Part shown: in pieces, positions 41,750 to 50,325 of the stretch | How the letters are laid out: the number at the start of each line of letters is the position of its first letter | Position numbering within the stretch: the stretch's first letter is position 1 | Assembly (NCBI GenBank): GCA_020354575.1 | Contig: CP070649.1 | Span: 1,094,360-1,158,359, forward strand | Length of the DNA: 64,000 nucleotides | Direction of reading: 5' to 3' | Origin: Candidatus Bathyarchaeota archaeon | GTDB taxonomy: Archaea > Thermoproteota > Bathyarchaeia > Bathyarchaeales > SOJC01 | Position numbers and translations under genes: made by a program | Notes under the pieces: model-generated | What the model was told of the DNA's origin: nothing | What the model saw: only the letters and a program-made list of their open reading frames with translations | Databases searched by the model: none

Positions 41750-42766
41750 ATGCCCCTCACAGAAGAAGAAATTGGATCTACTGCAACCTCTACACCTTCC
41801 AAAAAATTTGAATGCCTAGAGGATCTTCCTGGCGTGGGTCCAGCTACTAGCAAAAAACTGCAGGAAATGGGGTTTCACACTATCGAATCTCTCGCTACTG
41901 CCACAGCGCGTGAACTCGAACCGGCAGGGATCAGCGAAAAAAAAGCCCTTGACGTCATCCGTCTTGCCCGTGGAAATATCGAACTCGCTTTTACCCGAGC
42001 AGATGAACTCCTCAAACAACGCCAAACCATCGACCGTTTAACCACAGGAAGCCAAACACTTGATAATCTCCTAGGCGGCGGTTTAGAGACTCAAACCATT
42101 ACTGAATTTTACGGTGAATATGGTAGCGGCAAAAGCCAACTCTGTCATCAGCTTTGTGTCAATGTTCAACTTCCTGTTCAACAAGGCGGACTAAATGCTG
42201 CTACCCTTTATATTGACACCGAGAACACCTTTCGGACAGAACGTCTTGTCCAAATGGCTCAACATCAAAACTTGGATCCAGAGCAAGTCGCAAAGAATGT
42301 TATCGTCGCTGACGCTTACACGAGTGATCATCAGGTTTTTTTGCTTGAGAATGCCGATAAAATCATCAAGGAAAATGATATTCGTCTTATTATTATTGAT
42401 AGTCTTACTTCCCATTTCCGGAGCGAGTACGTTGGTAGAGAGACTCTAGCGTTGCGCCAACAAAGGCTCAATAAGCACATGCACAAGTTAATTCGTCTAG
42501 CCCGCGCCTTTAATGCCGCGGCTGTAGTCACAAATCAAGTCATGGCAAAACCTGATGTCTTTTTTGGTGATGCTGTTCACCCCATCGGTGGTCATGTTGT
42601 GGCTCACACTAGCCACACTCGAATTTACCTTCGCAAAGCCTCTCGTGGTCCAGTTCGTATTGCTCGCCTTGTATCTAGCCCTTACCTCCCCGATGGTGAG
42701 AGTATCTTTAAGATTACACAGAATGGAATAGAAGAAGTAGAAGAAGACTACCGTAAAGGACGATAG
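41750..42766 (+). CDS. radA: DNA repair and recombination protein RadA
   Basis: About 338 residues from ATG 41750 (GGA upstream; a GTG at 41747 adds one residue). The N-terminal helix-hairpin-helix domain has LEDLPGVGPATSKKLQEMG. The RecA core has the polymerisation-type LDNLLGGGLETQTITEFYGE, Walker A GEYGSGKSQLCHQ, Walker B IRLIIIDSLTSHFR, and AAAVVTNQVMAKPD. RadA forms filaments on single-stranded DNA and catalyses strand exchange. A small helical protein gene follows four bases later. No insertion or intein is present. Confidence 0.97.
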   Translation: MPLTEEEIGSTATSTPSKKFECLEDLPGVGPATSKKLQEMGFHTIESLATATARELEPAGISEKKALDVIRLARGNIELAFTRADELLKQRQTIDRLTTGSQTLDNLLGGGLETQTITEFYGEYGSGKSQLCHQLCVNVQLPVQQGGLNAATLYIDTENTFRTERLVQMAQHQNLDPEQVAKNVIVADAYTSDHQVFLLENADKIIKENDIRLIIIDSLTSHFRSEYVGRETLALRQQRLNKHMHKLIRLARAFNAAAVVTNQVMAKPDVFFGDAVHPIGGHVVAHTSHTRIYLRKASRGPVRIARLVSSPYLPDGESIFKITQNGIEEVEEDYRKGR

Positions 42767-42770
42767 GACA

Positions 42771-43187
42771 ATGAGCTTTCCTCAAGCCCTTACTACCCGA
42801 TACTTTCAACTGATTAAGAATCGACAATTCACTGAAGCTCAAAGAGAATTGCAGCGTATAAAACAGAAGACCCCCAAAACCACTTGGAATCATGGATACT
42901 GTAAAGCTTTGCAAGGCATGCTTCTAGCCCGGAAATCTAATGGCAATCAATACACATTCCTTCAAAACCTTAACATAAATGACAATGCACAGCTTTTGCG
43001 ATATAAGAAAGAATTTCAGAAACACTTGGAAAGTCGTTTTCACGAAGATTTTGATCGCGGCTTTTTCTCGGCTTGGAATGACTATACGCGATTGCTCATC
43101 AAAACATTAGAAGAAGCACAACCTGAAGATAATGAGGGACAAACGCGACTTATCCATTACACTAACTCTAGCCAGCCATCTAAGTAA
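42771..43187 (+). CDS. Small helical protein coupled to radA
   Basis: 138 residues, predicted mostly helical. The first half (RYFQLIKNRQFTEAQRELQR, GYCKALQGMLLARKS) has a TPR-like periodicity; the second is charged. It starts four bases after the radA stop, so the two are translated from one message. No enzymatic motif is seen. Small archaeal genes in this position are conserved in several lineages to my knowledge, which would suggest an accessory role in recombination; that role is inference. Its end overlaps the convergent gene by 8 bp. Confidence 0.7.
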   Translation: MSFPQALTTRYFQLIKNRQFTEAQRELQRIKQKTPKTTWNHGYCKALQGMLLARKSNGNQYTFLQNLNINDNAQLLRYKKEFQKHLESRFHEDFDRGFFSAWNDYTRLLIKTLEEAQPEDNEGQTRLIHYTNSSQPSK

Positions 43188-43713
43188 TATTAAAATGAAT
43201 CTCAAGAGTCTGTAGCCAAGTTAAGGTAAATGTTTGATTTTGATTTGTATTCCCCTGCTGAAAGGTATAGGTTCCAGGAGGTAGCAAAGTCATCTTAGCG
43301 ACTCCTGAGGTTGTCGTCACATTCTGAACTGGTTGATTCATGTAGTTGTAAGCAACGATCCAAAGATTGCGGCCTTCTGCCAAATCTCCGGTATTGATGT
43401 CATAAATTCTCACTGTTGTCAAAGGCATGATCATTGTAACCACTAAAATCCATGATACAATCCATGCAAAGAAGTAAATTCCTATTCCTTGAGTCATCAG
43501 TTTGGATGGTTTTTCAATTCTAGCGAAAAACCTCAGCTTGATGAAATAATAGCTGATGATGTAAAAGATCAATGCAAGAGACAATCCTGTGAGTAATGTA
43601 TAAAGACTCGCTAATTCTCCAGGATTGGAGAAATAGACATATGCAGCGCACAAAAAACCAGCAATTAAGCCAAGCCCAACCCGAATCCAATAGATTGCAG
43701 TCAAGGAATCCAT
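43180..43713 (-). CDS. Membrane protein with four helices and an extracytoplasmic beta domain
   Basis: 177 residues. Four hydrophobic helices lie at about 8-28, 38-58, 75-100 (including AWIVSWILVVTMIMPL). The C-terminal 75 residues form a small beta domain (IYDINTGDLAEGRNLWIVAY, GVAKMTLLPPGTYTFQQGN) resembling carboxypeptidase-regulatory or PEGA-like folds, which usually face outside the cell. No family is recognised with confidence. It is convergent with the radA-linked gene and divergent from the rqcH gene. Confidence 0.62.
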   Translation of the reverse strand: MDSLTAIYWIRVGLGLIAGFLCAAYVYFSNPGELASLYTLLTGLSLALIFYIISYYFIKLRFFARIEKPSKLMTQGIGIYFFAWIVSWILVVTMIMPLTTVRIYDINTGDLAEGRNLWIVAYNYMNQPVQNVTTTSGVAKMTLLPPGTYTFQQGNTNQNQTFTLTWLQTLEIHFNIT

Positions 43714-43843
43714 AAACTTTCAGCTCATGCAATACGCTTTTTCTTATACATTCAACAGCTTCCAATTTAAGGTTTTGACCTTCTAATACCCCAGTTATAT
43801 CCTTAAAGCATTCTAACTATATTTTATCTTTAGGTGGAGAATC

Positions 43844-45859
43844 ATGCAGAGAGCATTGACCAGCTTTGAAGTGTCTGCAATCATTTCAGAACTTAAGCCA
43901 CAATTCGAGCACACTCGCACTCGAATACAGAATATTTACCAACTCAAAGGAAACGCTTTGATTCTAAAACTCCACCAGCCAAGCCATCCCACAACGAGTC
44001 TTTTAATTGACCCGGGCAAACGTATGCATTTGACCTCATACCTTCTTGAAAAACCCAAAAGACCTCCATCATTTTGCATGGCTCTCCGCAAATACCTTAG
44101 AAATGGTACTATTACCGAGATTAGTCAACACGAGTTTGAACGTATCGTCATCATAAAAGTCAGAACAAAAAATGGAGAATTCAAGTTGATAGCAGAGCTG
44201 TTTGCCGATGGTAACATAATACTTGTTGATGATCAGGATCTCATCCAACAAGCACTGATTTTTAAAAGGATGCGTGATCGAAATATCCTGATAGGAGAGC
44301 ATTTTCAACATGCCCCACCTAGCGGAAAAAATCCTCTAGATATCCGATTGGCTGAGCTTCTTGAATTGAATGAGTTTAAAGAATTGGAGACTGTCCGGGC
44401 ACTTACGAAGCTGCTAAGCATAAGCGGTCAATATGCCGAAGAACTCCTCCTCCGTGCTGAAGTCGATAAGAACAAGAAAAGTGAATCGCTAGAAAAGGGT
44501 GAGCTTGCCAAGATTTTCTCAGCTCTCAACGAAGTCTACTCAACTATCGAAACCAGGCAGTTCGAACCTTGTATAGTTATAGATGAAACCGGAGAATGGA
44601 TCGATGTGGTCCCCATTCCCTTGAAAAAATACTCAAGATCCAAGTGTCAGAAATTTGCCTCTTTCAATGAGGCTCTAGATGAATATTGGGCTAAAACCTT
44701 TGTTGAAGGAGAAATCGTTGGATTATCTGAGATTTTTAAACAGAGGCTGCAGAGACAACAGAGGATTCTCGAAGAACAACAAGCGAGCTCGAGAAAATTA
44801 GAACAAGAAGCTAAATGGCTCAGAAGCATAGGAGATAAGATTTACTTGCACTTTCATGAGTTACAGATGTTGTCACAGGGAATTAGGGATATGAAAAGTG
44901 AAGGAGAAGCTTGGCAGGAGATTGTATCAAAGGTATTGGAGGAGAAAGAACTTGAAAAAGTACCCTCGCTGTATTTCGAATCTTTAGATACAAAAAACCT
45001 GGTTCTCGTTGTCTCGATTGATGGAACCACCTTTTCTCTGAAACTTCGTAGATCCGTTCAGGAAAATGCAGCCACCTATTATAATAAAGCGAAAAAGGCA
45101 GAAAAAAAGGCAGAAGGTGCTAAAAAAGCCATGAGAGAAACATTAGGTCGCATCAGCCAATTAAAAATGCAAAAGCAAATTGAGGTTGAAGAAGCTGACC
45201 AGCCAATTACAAAGAGGAAAAAGAAGGCTTGGTTTGAGAAGTTCAGATGGTTTCACTCATCGGAGGATATGCTTGTCGTGGGCGGAAAAGACGCCATCAC
45301 CAATGAAATTTTAGTAAAGAAACACATGGAAACCCATGATTTGATCTTTCACGCTGACATTATTGGCGCTCCATTTGTACTGATAAAGACGGAGGGAAGA
45401 GCCCCTACTCATCAGTCAATAACCGAAGCTGCCCAATTGGCAGCTTCGCACTCAAAAGCCTGGAAGGTCAAGTTCAGTGCAATCGACGTATTCTGGGTTC
45501 GCCCAGCACAAGTGATCAAAGTTCCTCCCTCCGGAAAGCAACTCCCCAAAGGGACCTTCATGATTAAAGGTAAAAAAAATTATATCAGAAAAACGCCGTT
45601 GCGACTTGCCATAGGTCTTGACATTGAAAGAACCCCACCAGTAATGATAGGCGGACCAACGGATGCGGTGAAGAGTAGAACAGAGATTTATGTTGAAATA
45701 ATCCCTGGAGATTTTACAAGCAACAAACTCGCGAATAGAATTCACCAAATTCTAAGTCAGAAGATTCCTGAAAATCTTCGAAAAGAGTTTCAAAAAAGGA
45801 AAATTCAAGCGATACAGGCTTTCATTCCCTATGGGAAGGCAAAAATAATCAAACAGTGA
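43844..45859 (+). CDS. rqcH: NFACT-family ribosome quality-control protein (RqcH/NEMF homologue)
   Basis: 671 residues in the NFACT order: NFACT-N domain at 1-200 (ALTSFEVSAIISELKPQFEH, LLIDPGKRMHLTSYLLEK), a helix-hairpin-helix part, a long coiled coil at about 295-430 (QRLQRQQRILEEQQASSRKL, YNKAKKAEKKAEGAKKAM), and NFACT-R at about 465-590 (WFEKFRWFHSSEDMLVVGGK, LIFHADIIGAPFVLIK). NFACT proteins bind 60S/50S ribosomes with stuck nascent chains and recruit tRNA-Ala for tailing. GGTGGAG lies four bases before the ATG. Together with pelota and aRF1 it makes a quality-control set in this window. Confidence 0.93.
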   Translation: MQRALTSFEVSAIISELKPQFEHTRTRIQNIYQLKGNALILKLHQPSHPTTSLLIDPGKRMHLTSYLLEKPKRPPSFCMALRKYLRNGTITEISQHEFERIVIIKVRTKNGEFKLIAELFADGNIILVDDQDLIQQALIFKRMRDRNILIGEHFQHAPPSGKNPLDIRLAELLELNEFKELETVRALTKLLSISGQYAEELLLRAEVDKNKKSESLEKGELAKIFSALNEVYSTIETRQFEPCIVIDETGEWIDVVPIPLKKYSRSKCQKFASFNEALDEYWAKTFVEGEIVGLSEIFKQRLQRQQRILEEQQASSRKLEQEAKWLRSIGDKIYLHFHELQMLSQGIRDMKSEGEAWQEIVSKVLEEKELEKVPSLYFESLDTKNLVLVVSIDGTTFSLKLRRSVQENAATYYNKAKKAEKKAEGAKKAMRETLGRISQLKMQKQIEVEEADQPITKRKKKAWFEKFRWFHSSEDMLVVGGKDAITNEILVKKHMETHDLIFHADIIGAPFVLIKTEGRAPTHQSITEAAQLAASHSKAWKVKFSAIDVFWVRPAQVIKVPPSGKQLPKGTFMIKGKKNYIRKTPLRLAIGLDIERTPPVMIGGPTDAVKSRTEIYVEIIPGDFTSNKLANRIHQILSQKIPENLRKEFQKRKIQAIQAFIPYGKAKIIKQ

Positions 45860-45961
45860 AACACCCTCATCCCGCTTCAACGCAATTGTCACTTTTTAGC
45901 ACGATCTGGCTCACAATATTTTAATAAATCTTCCCTATTCTCGTATAACCGAGGAATTGCT

Positions 45962-46525
45962 ATGTCAGAGATTGGCCTAAGAACACGAATGCTCGTAAAG
46001 GATGTGATGTCAAGTCCAGTTATTACAGTTGACGAAAACGAGCCTGTGGATAGAGTCGCTCAGTTGATGGAGACGCAAAAGCTGGGCTGCATTATCGTAA
46101 CCGAGAAAACTGGACGCCCAATAGGGATAATTACAGAGAGAGATTTGGTGACCCGCGTTCTTGCAAAAAATAAGCTCCCAAGCAAGCTTGTATCCAAAGA
46201 TGTTATGACCTCACCGCTAATAACCATAAATCCCGAAGAGACTCTAAGCAATACAGCAAGGCATATGAGCAGATTGAATGTGCGAAGGTTGGGAGTTGTT
46301 TATAAAGGCGATCTCGTTGGCATTATTTCCAGCAAAGATGTCTTAGCCATCACCCCCGAGCTTATTGACACAATCCAAGAAAAGGCTCGTATCGAAAGCG
46401 GAAATATGGAAGAGCTAGTCGAAAGTTCCTTGTCGGCTGGGTATTGTGATCGCTGTGGTCAATGGTCAAGCCAATTGAAAGATGTTGAGGGTGAATTCCT
46501 TTGCGAAGAATGTGCTGAGAGATAG
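45962..46525 (+). CDS. CBS-domain pair protein with C-terminal zinc ribbon
   Basis: 187 residues. Two CBS motifs cover about 12-130 (MSSPVITVDENEPVDRVAQL, GCIIVTEKTGRPIGIITERD and MTSPLITINPEETLSNTARH, GVVYKGDLVGIISSKDVL). A C-terminal zinc ribbon has CDRCGQW and CEECAER. CBS pairs bind adenosyl nucleotides and act as energy sensors; archaeal forms with a zinc ribbon may act as regulators. It stands alone between rqcH and a radical SAM gene. Confidence 0.88.
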   Translation: MSEIGLRTRMLVKDVMSSPVITVDENEPVDRVAQLMETQKLGCIIVTEKTGRPIGIITERDLVTRVLAKNKLPSKLVSKDVMTSPLITINPEETLSNTARHMSRLNVRRLGVVYKGDLVGIISSKDVLAITPELIDTIQEKARIESGNMEELVESSLSAGYCDRCGQWSSQLKDVEGEFLCEECAER

Positions 46526-46736
46526 AATTGTTGATTATTCTAGTTCTCTAATTGGAAAACTTCGCTTTCTTGTTGACTCCAAGTTAAAACTAGCCCTAAG
46601 AATACGTTTCTCTTTATGTTTGAAATTTTTGGGAGCATGACATATCGTAGAAAACTCTGAATTAATACGATTTGATTGAAATGTGACCTTTATAAGTTGG
46701 ATTGTAAAAGCAGTTAACACAGTTGGATCTGATGAA

Positions 46737-47747
46737 ATGAAATACGAAGAACTTATGATGGCTGGGGCGACGAAACTGGCAAAGGCTATGACGGAAGCTC
46801 AGACAATAAGGCAGAAGAACTTCGGAAAAAGAATCTTTTTTTACGCACCTAGCTTCACCTATTACAAAACAGAGTATTATTGTTCTTCACCAGCAGCTTT
46901 TCCCTCGATCTCTATAACAGGGTCATCTTGTTCTTTGAAATGTAAACACTGCAATGGAATTGTGCTGAACACAATGTATCCTGCTCGTTCACCAGAAAGA
47001 CTTGTTGAGCTTTGCAGGGATTTAAGAAAAAAGGGTGCTGTGGGAGTTCTGATTAGTGGTGGTTGTTCACCAGATGGATCCATGCCTTTTGAGAAATTTT
47101 TGGATGCAATGGTGGAAATCAAGCATGATTTGAAACTCTCTCTCATGGTACATACAGGTCTTGTTAGCGGTAATCTGGCAGAGCGGTTGAAGGAAGTGGG
47201 AATAGATGCTGCTTTAATCGACATTGTTGGTTCTGAGGAAACGATCAGGGAAATCTATAATCTCAAGGTAACGATAGCTGATTATGAAAGATCGCTTCAA
47301 GCATTATTTGATGTAGGCATCCCCACAGTTCCGCACGTTCTAGCGGGTCTTCATTATGGAAAATTGAAAGGCGAGTTTCAAGCCTTGAATATGATCGCAA
47401 ACTACAACCCATCAGCAGTAATAATAATTGTATTCATGCCAATACGCGGAACTGCAATGGAAAAAGTTGAGCCACCTGATTCATTAACAGTGGGAAAGCT
47501 CATTGTAACTGCCCGGTTCTTAATGCAATCTACACCGCTAGTACTGGGATGTATGAGACCAAAAGGAATGCATAGAGCTGAAACAGATGTTCTAGCCATT
47601 AAAGCTGGCGTGAATGCTATCGCTTTTCCGAGTGAAAAGGCTATCCAAATCGCTGAATCACTCGGCTATGAAATCTCATTTTCTCCCTCGTGTTGTGCTC
47701 AAATCTTCAATGACTTGAGAACTGGAAAATTCAATGAGGGAACATAG
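46737..47747 (+). CDS. Radical SAM protein, BioB/lipoyl-synthase-like (LipS candidate)
   Basis: About 336 residues from ATG 46737 (GGA and GATG motifs upstream; GTG 46683 is the longer alternative). The radical SAM cluster motif CSLKCKHC lies near residue 66, followed by VLISGGCSPDG, a barrel with GIPTVPHVLAGLHYGK, and additional cysteines in VLGCMRPKGMHRAE and SPSCCAQIF that could ligate an auxiliary cluster. It resembles the COG1856 BioB homologues, a group related to archaeal two-protein lipoyl synthases (LipS). A lipoylatable GcvH is encoded 1.2 kb away, which fits such a role, but a partner LipS gene is not seen. Other radical SAM chemistry is possible. Confidence 0.75.
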   Translation: MKYEELMMAGATKLAKAMTEAQTIRQKNFGKRIFFYAPSFTYYKTEYYCSSPAAFPSISITGSSCSLKCKHCNGIVLNTMYPARSPERLVELCRDLRKKGAVGVLISGGCSPDGSMPFEKFLDAMVEIKHDLKLSLMVHTGLVSGNLAERLKEVGIDAALIDIVGSEETIREIYNLKVTIADYERSLQALFDVGIPTVPHVLAGLHYGKLKGEFQALNMIANYNPSAVIIIVFMPIRGTAMEKVEPPDSLTVGKLIVTARFLMQSTPLVLGCMRPKGMHRAETDVLAIKAGVNAIAFPSEKAIQIAESLGYEISFSPSCCAQIFNDLRTGKFNEGT

Positions 47748-47791
47748 CAAGGCTACGTAGGCAAGCTTACTCAACTGCTGGTCTTCCATTG

Positions 47792-48700
47792 CTATGTTTC
47801 CTTTGCAGCCTTGTTCGCACCAGCAAACGCTGATAATCCCACGATTTCACCTTTCACCATGTCCATTGGGATCGCAAATACTATTGTGTTGCTCTGATCA
47901 TAGCTGATATCTTCCAAGCTTGATAATGTACGCAGATAAAGTGCCCGATTACTCATTTGCTTTACAGCTTTTTCCAAGTTCTCGGCAGCTGTTAATTCAC
48001 CTTCGCTCTTGATAATCACCGCTCGTTTTTCCCTCTCTGCCTCAGCTTGCCGAGCAATCACCCGCTTCATATCTTCCGGTAGCTCCACATTTTGCAGATT
48101 CACAGAAGTAATGTCTACACCCCAATCCTTGGTCTCTCTATCCACAATTTCTGCAATCCTATTTGCAATCTCATCACGCCTCGCTAATAACTCATCCAAC
48201 TCAACATCTCCAATAACATCTCGCAACGTAGTTTGAGCATACTTCATCACGCTGTTCCACACATTCTGAATATTGACGAGACTGTCCTTTGTACTCACTA
48301 CTTTCATGAACACCACGGCATCAACACTTACACTGATATTATCCCTAGTCATTACTTCCTGTCGTGAAACATCCAGAGTAATTATTCGCTTGTCTTGCTT
48401 GAGAAAAGTTTCTGCGAAAGGCCATTTGAAGAAAAAGCCTGGTCCTACTAGCCTTTGAAACTTCCCAAACCTTAACACGATTGCTTCCTCCCATTCTTTA
48501 TTAATGGCTACGCAACCAGGTAGGAATGCTAAGGAGACAAAAGCAACAACCGCAAATATGGCTGATGAAACATTTGGGAATGCAAAAATAGCAAGGCTTA
48601 CGAATATCAAAAATATAATCACAAAAAACGCAAACGGAGTAGGAGAACCTGAATACTTGCTTTTCCTCGCTGAACTCTCTGATGTATCTATTTCATTCAT
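47792..48700 (-). CDS. Stomatin/slipin-type SPFH membrane protein
   Basis: 302 residues. Two close membrane helices lie at about 22-60. The SPFH domain follows (EEAIVLRFGKFQRLVGPGFF, KQDKRIITLDVSRQEVMTRD, DAVVFMKVV, TTLRDVIGDVELDELLARRD, WGVDITSVNLQNVELPEDM), then a helical region (RQAEAEREKRAVIIKSEGEL). Slipins form membrane microdomains and often pair with an NfeD protease, but no NfeD gene is adjacent here. AGGAGGTGA lies nine bases before the ATG. Convergent with the radical SAM gene. Confidence 0.92.
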   Translation of the reverse strand: MNEIDTSESSARKSKYSGSPTPFAFFVIIFLIFVSLAIFAFPNVSSAIFAVVAFVSLAFLPGCVAINKEWEEAIVLRFGKFQRLVGPGFFFKWPFAETFLKQDKRIITLDVSRQEVMTRDNISVSVDAVVFMKVVSTKDSLVNIQNVWNSVMKYAQTTLRDVIGDVELDELLARRDEIANRIAEIVDRETKDWGVDITSVNLQNVELPEDMKRVIARQAEAEREKRAVIIKSEGELTAAENLEKAVKQMSNRALYLRTLSSLEDISYDQSNTIVFAIPMDMVKGEIVGLSAFAGANKAAKET

Positions 48701-48938
48701 TCTTTAGCGCTCACCTCCTTATGACAACCTATTTACAGCATGCATAGCTTGTGCATCTTTACTTTTATTCAAACTGCAAATTTATCCTTTTTCAGCGAAT
48801 GCTAAGGATGTAAATTTTAGCGAATGGATAATCATAGGAAAAGTTTACTTGCATGAGCGTGGAAGTTTACAAAATAGGCAATCTTTTAAAACACTAGTCC
48901 TTAAAATAATGCTTCAACACAAGAGGTGAAACGAAAAC

Positions 48939-49349
48939 ATGGTTAAAGTAAAAGATGCTGAAGTGCCTGAAGGGCTAATTTATTCAAAAGATTTTGAATG
49001 GGTAAAAGCTGAAGGTGCCAAAGTCCGAATTGGGATAACAGACTATGCTCAAAAACAGCTTCGAGAAATAGTTTATGTCGAGCTCCCTGCAGAAGGGGAT
49101 ACAATAACGCAAAACGAACCTTATGGTACTGTAGAATCCGTTAAGGCGGTCTCTGATCTTGTAGCGCCCCTAAGCGGTACAATCGAACAAGTAAACACTG
49201 AAGTACAAGACAAGCCTGAACTTCTAAATGAAGACCCCTACAACAAAGGTTGGCTTCTCGTAATTGCGCCCAGCAATATGGAGGAGCAAAAAAACCTAAT
49301 GGATCATCCGCAAGCAGTGGAATGGCACAAAGGTCTCTCAGAAGATTAG
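48939..49349 (+). CDS. gcvH: Glycine cleavage system H protein with lipoyl lysine
   Basis: 136 residues covering the full H protein: YSKDFEWVKAEGAKVRIGI, AQKQLREIVYVELPAEGD, GTVESVKAVSDLVAPLSG with the lipoylation Lys69, and DPYNKGWLLVI. AGAGGTG precedes the ATG by 11 bases. No gcvT or gcvP is nearby. Instead it faces a convergent operon with FlxABC-type, MvhD and HdrA genes. It could act in glycine metabolism with genes elsewhere, or as a lipoate carrier for Hdr-type electron transfer, as described for LbpA in sulfur oxidisers; the second idea is inference. It contrasts with the degenerate copies at 5171 and 5803. Confidence 0.93.
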   Translation: MVKVKDAEVPEGLIYSKDFEWVKAEGAKVRIGITDYAQKQLREIVYVELPAEGDTITQNEPYGTVESVKAVSDLVAPLSGTIEQVNTEVQDKPELLNEDPYNKGWLLVIAPSNMEEQKNLMDHPQAVEWHKGLSED

Positions 49350-49384
49350 TCAATGCTCTGGAAAGGTGGCATTGGCTTACGCCA

Positions 49385-49396
49385 AGCATGCATGCT
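49385..49396. repeat. AGCATGCATGCT palindrome
   Basis: Perfect 12-bp palindrome in the spacer between convergent gcvH and flxA-type genes, identical to 16114-16125. Confidence 0.6.
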
Positions 49397-49435
49397 AGAA
49401 CGAAGTGTCAATCCAATATCTTCAGGCATGCATGT

Positions 49436-49444
49436 CATACCCTT
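49436..49444. repeat. GCATGCATG partial palindrome
   Basis: A nine-base match to the recurring GCATGCATGC element, 41 bp after the complete copy in the same convergent spacer. Confidence 0.45.
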
Positions 49445-49485
49445 TATACATTTTTCTAGGCTAGAATGCTGGAAGCATTGAACGC

Positions 49486-50325
49486 TCAGTGTTCTTTTGG
49501 CATCATCTGAAGTTCTTTGAAAGTGAAGACAGGCCCATCTTTGCATACGAACTTATTTCCTATATTGCACCTTCCACATTTTCCGATGCCACACTTCATT
49601 CTCATTTCAAGAGACAAGAAGGTTTCATCAGGAGAGAAGCCAAGTTCGCTAACAACTGGCATTGTAAACTTTATCATTATAGGAGGACCGCAGATAATCG
49701 CGATTGCGTTATCTGAACTTGGGGCAACTTCTTTGACAACAGCAGGGACAAAACCAACCAGCCCAGTCCAGCCAGGAACTGCTTGATCTATGGTCACATT
49801 AAGGTCAATGTCATCTCTCTGTCCCCAAGTCTTAAGGTCATATTTGTATATGAGTTCCCCTGGGTTGCGGGCTCCGTAGATAACCGTCAGGTCTTTGAAT
49901 CTATCTCTATTAGTCTTATGAAGAATGAAGTTGGTAAGAGATCTCAGTGTTGTGAAGGCGAATCCTCCTCCGATAATAACAACATTTCGTCCCTCCATTG
50001 CTTCTAATGGAAATCCGTTGCCAAATGGTCCTCTAACCCCTATGATCGTGCCCTCTTCACTGTTGTGCAGAGCTGTTGTCACTACCCCAACCTTTTTCAC
50101 AGTAAATTGGATATAGCCTTGGTCGGTTGGAGATGAGGCTATGCCTATGGGGCACTCGCCAGCACCAAAGACAGAGATTTCTGCGAACTGACCACATCTA
50201 TACCTGAAGTTCTTTAGAGCTTCTGGATCTGTGAAAACAAGCTCGAAAGTTTTTATATCGTTTGCATCGTTTTCCGTTGTAATCCTTCTGATGACTGTAG
50301 GATTTGGAATATAAGGATTATTCAT
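49486..50325 (-). CDS. FlxA-type FAD/NAD(P)H-binding electron-transfer subunit
   Basis: About 279 residues from ATG 50325, overlapping the upstream stop by 8 bp. The ferredoxin-NADP reductase fold is seen in FRYRCGQFAEISVFGAGE and IGVRGPFGNGFPLE (flavin) and VVIIGGGFAFTTLRSL with IAIICGPPIMIKFTMPVV (NAD(P)). The C-terminus has MKCGIGKCGRCNIGNKFVC, a [2Fe-2S] motif as in dihydroorotate dehydrogenase electron-transfer and sulfhydrogenase gamma subunits. In FlxABCD-Hdr complexes the corresponding subunit takes electrons from NADH. Gene order A-B-C-MvhD-HdrA (read downstream to upstream) matches the Flx arrangement. Last gene of the operon. Confidence 0.85.
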   Translation of the reverse strand: MNNPYIPNPTVIRRITTENDANDIKTFELVFTDPEALKNFRYRCGQFAEISVFGAGECPIGIASSPTDQGYIQFTVKKVGVVTTALHNSEEGTIIGVRGPFGNGFPLEAMEGRNVVIIGGGFAFTTLRSLTNFILHKTNRDRFKDLTVIYGARNPGELIYKYDLKTWGQRDDIDLNVTIDQAVPGWTGLVGFVPAVVKEVAPSSDNAIAIICGPPIMIKFTMPVVSELGFSPDETFLSLEMRMKCGIGKCGRCNIGNKFVCKDGPVFTFKELQMMPKEH

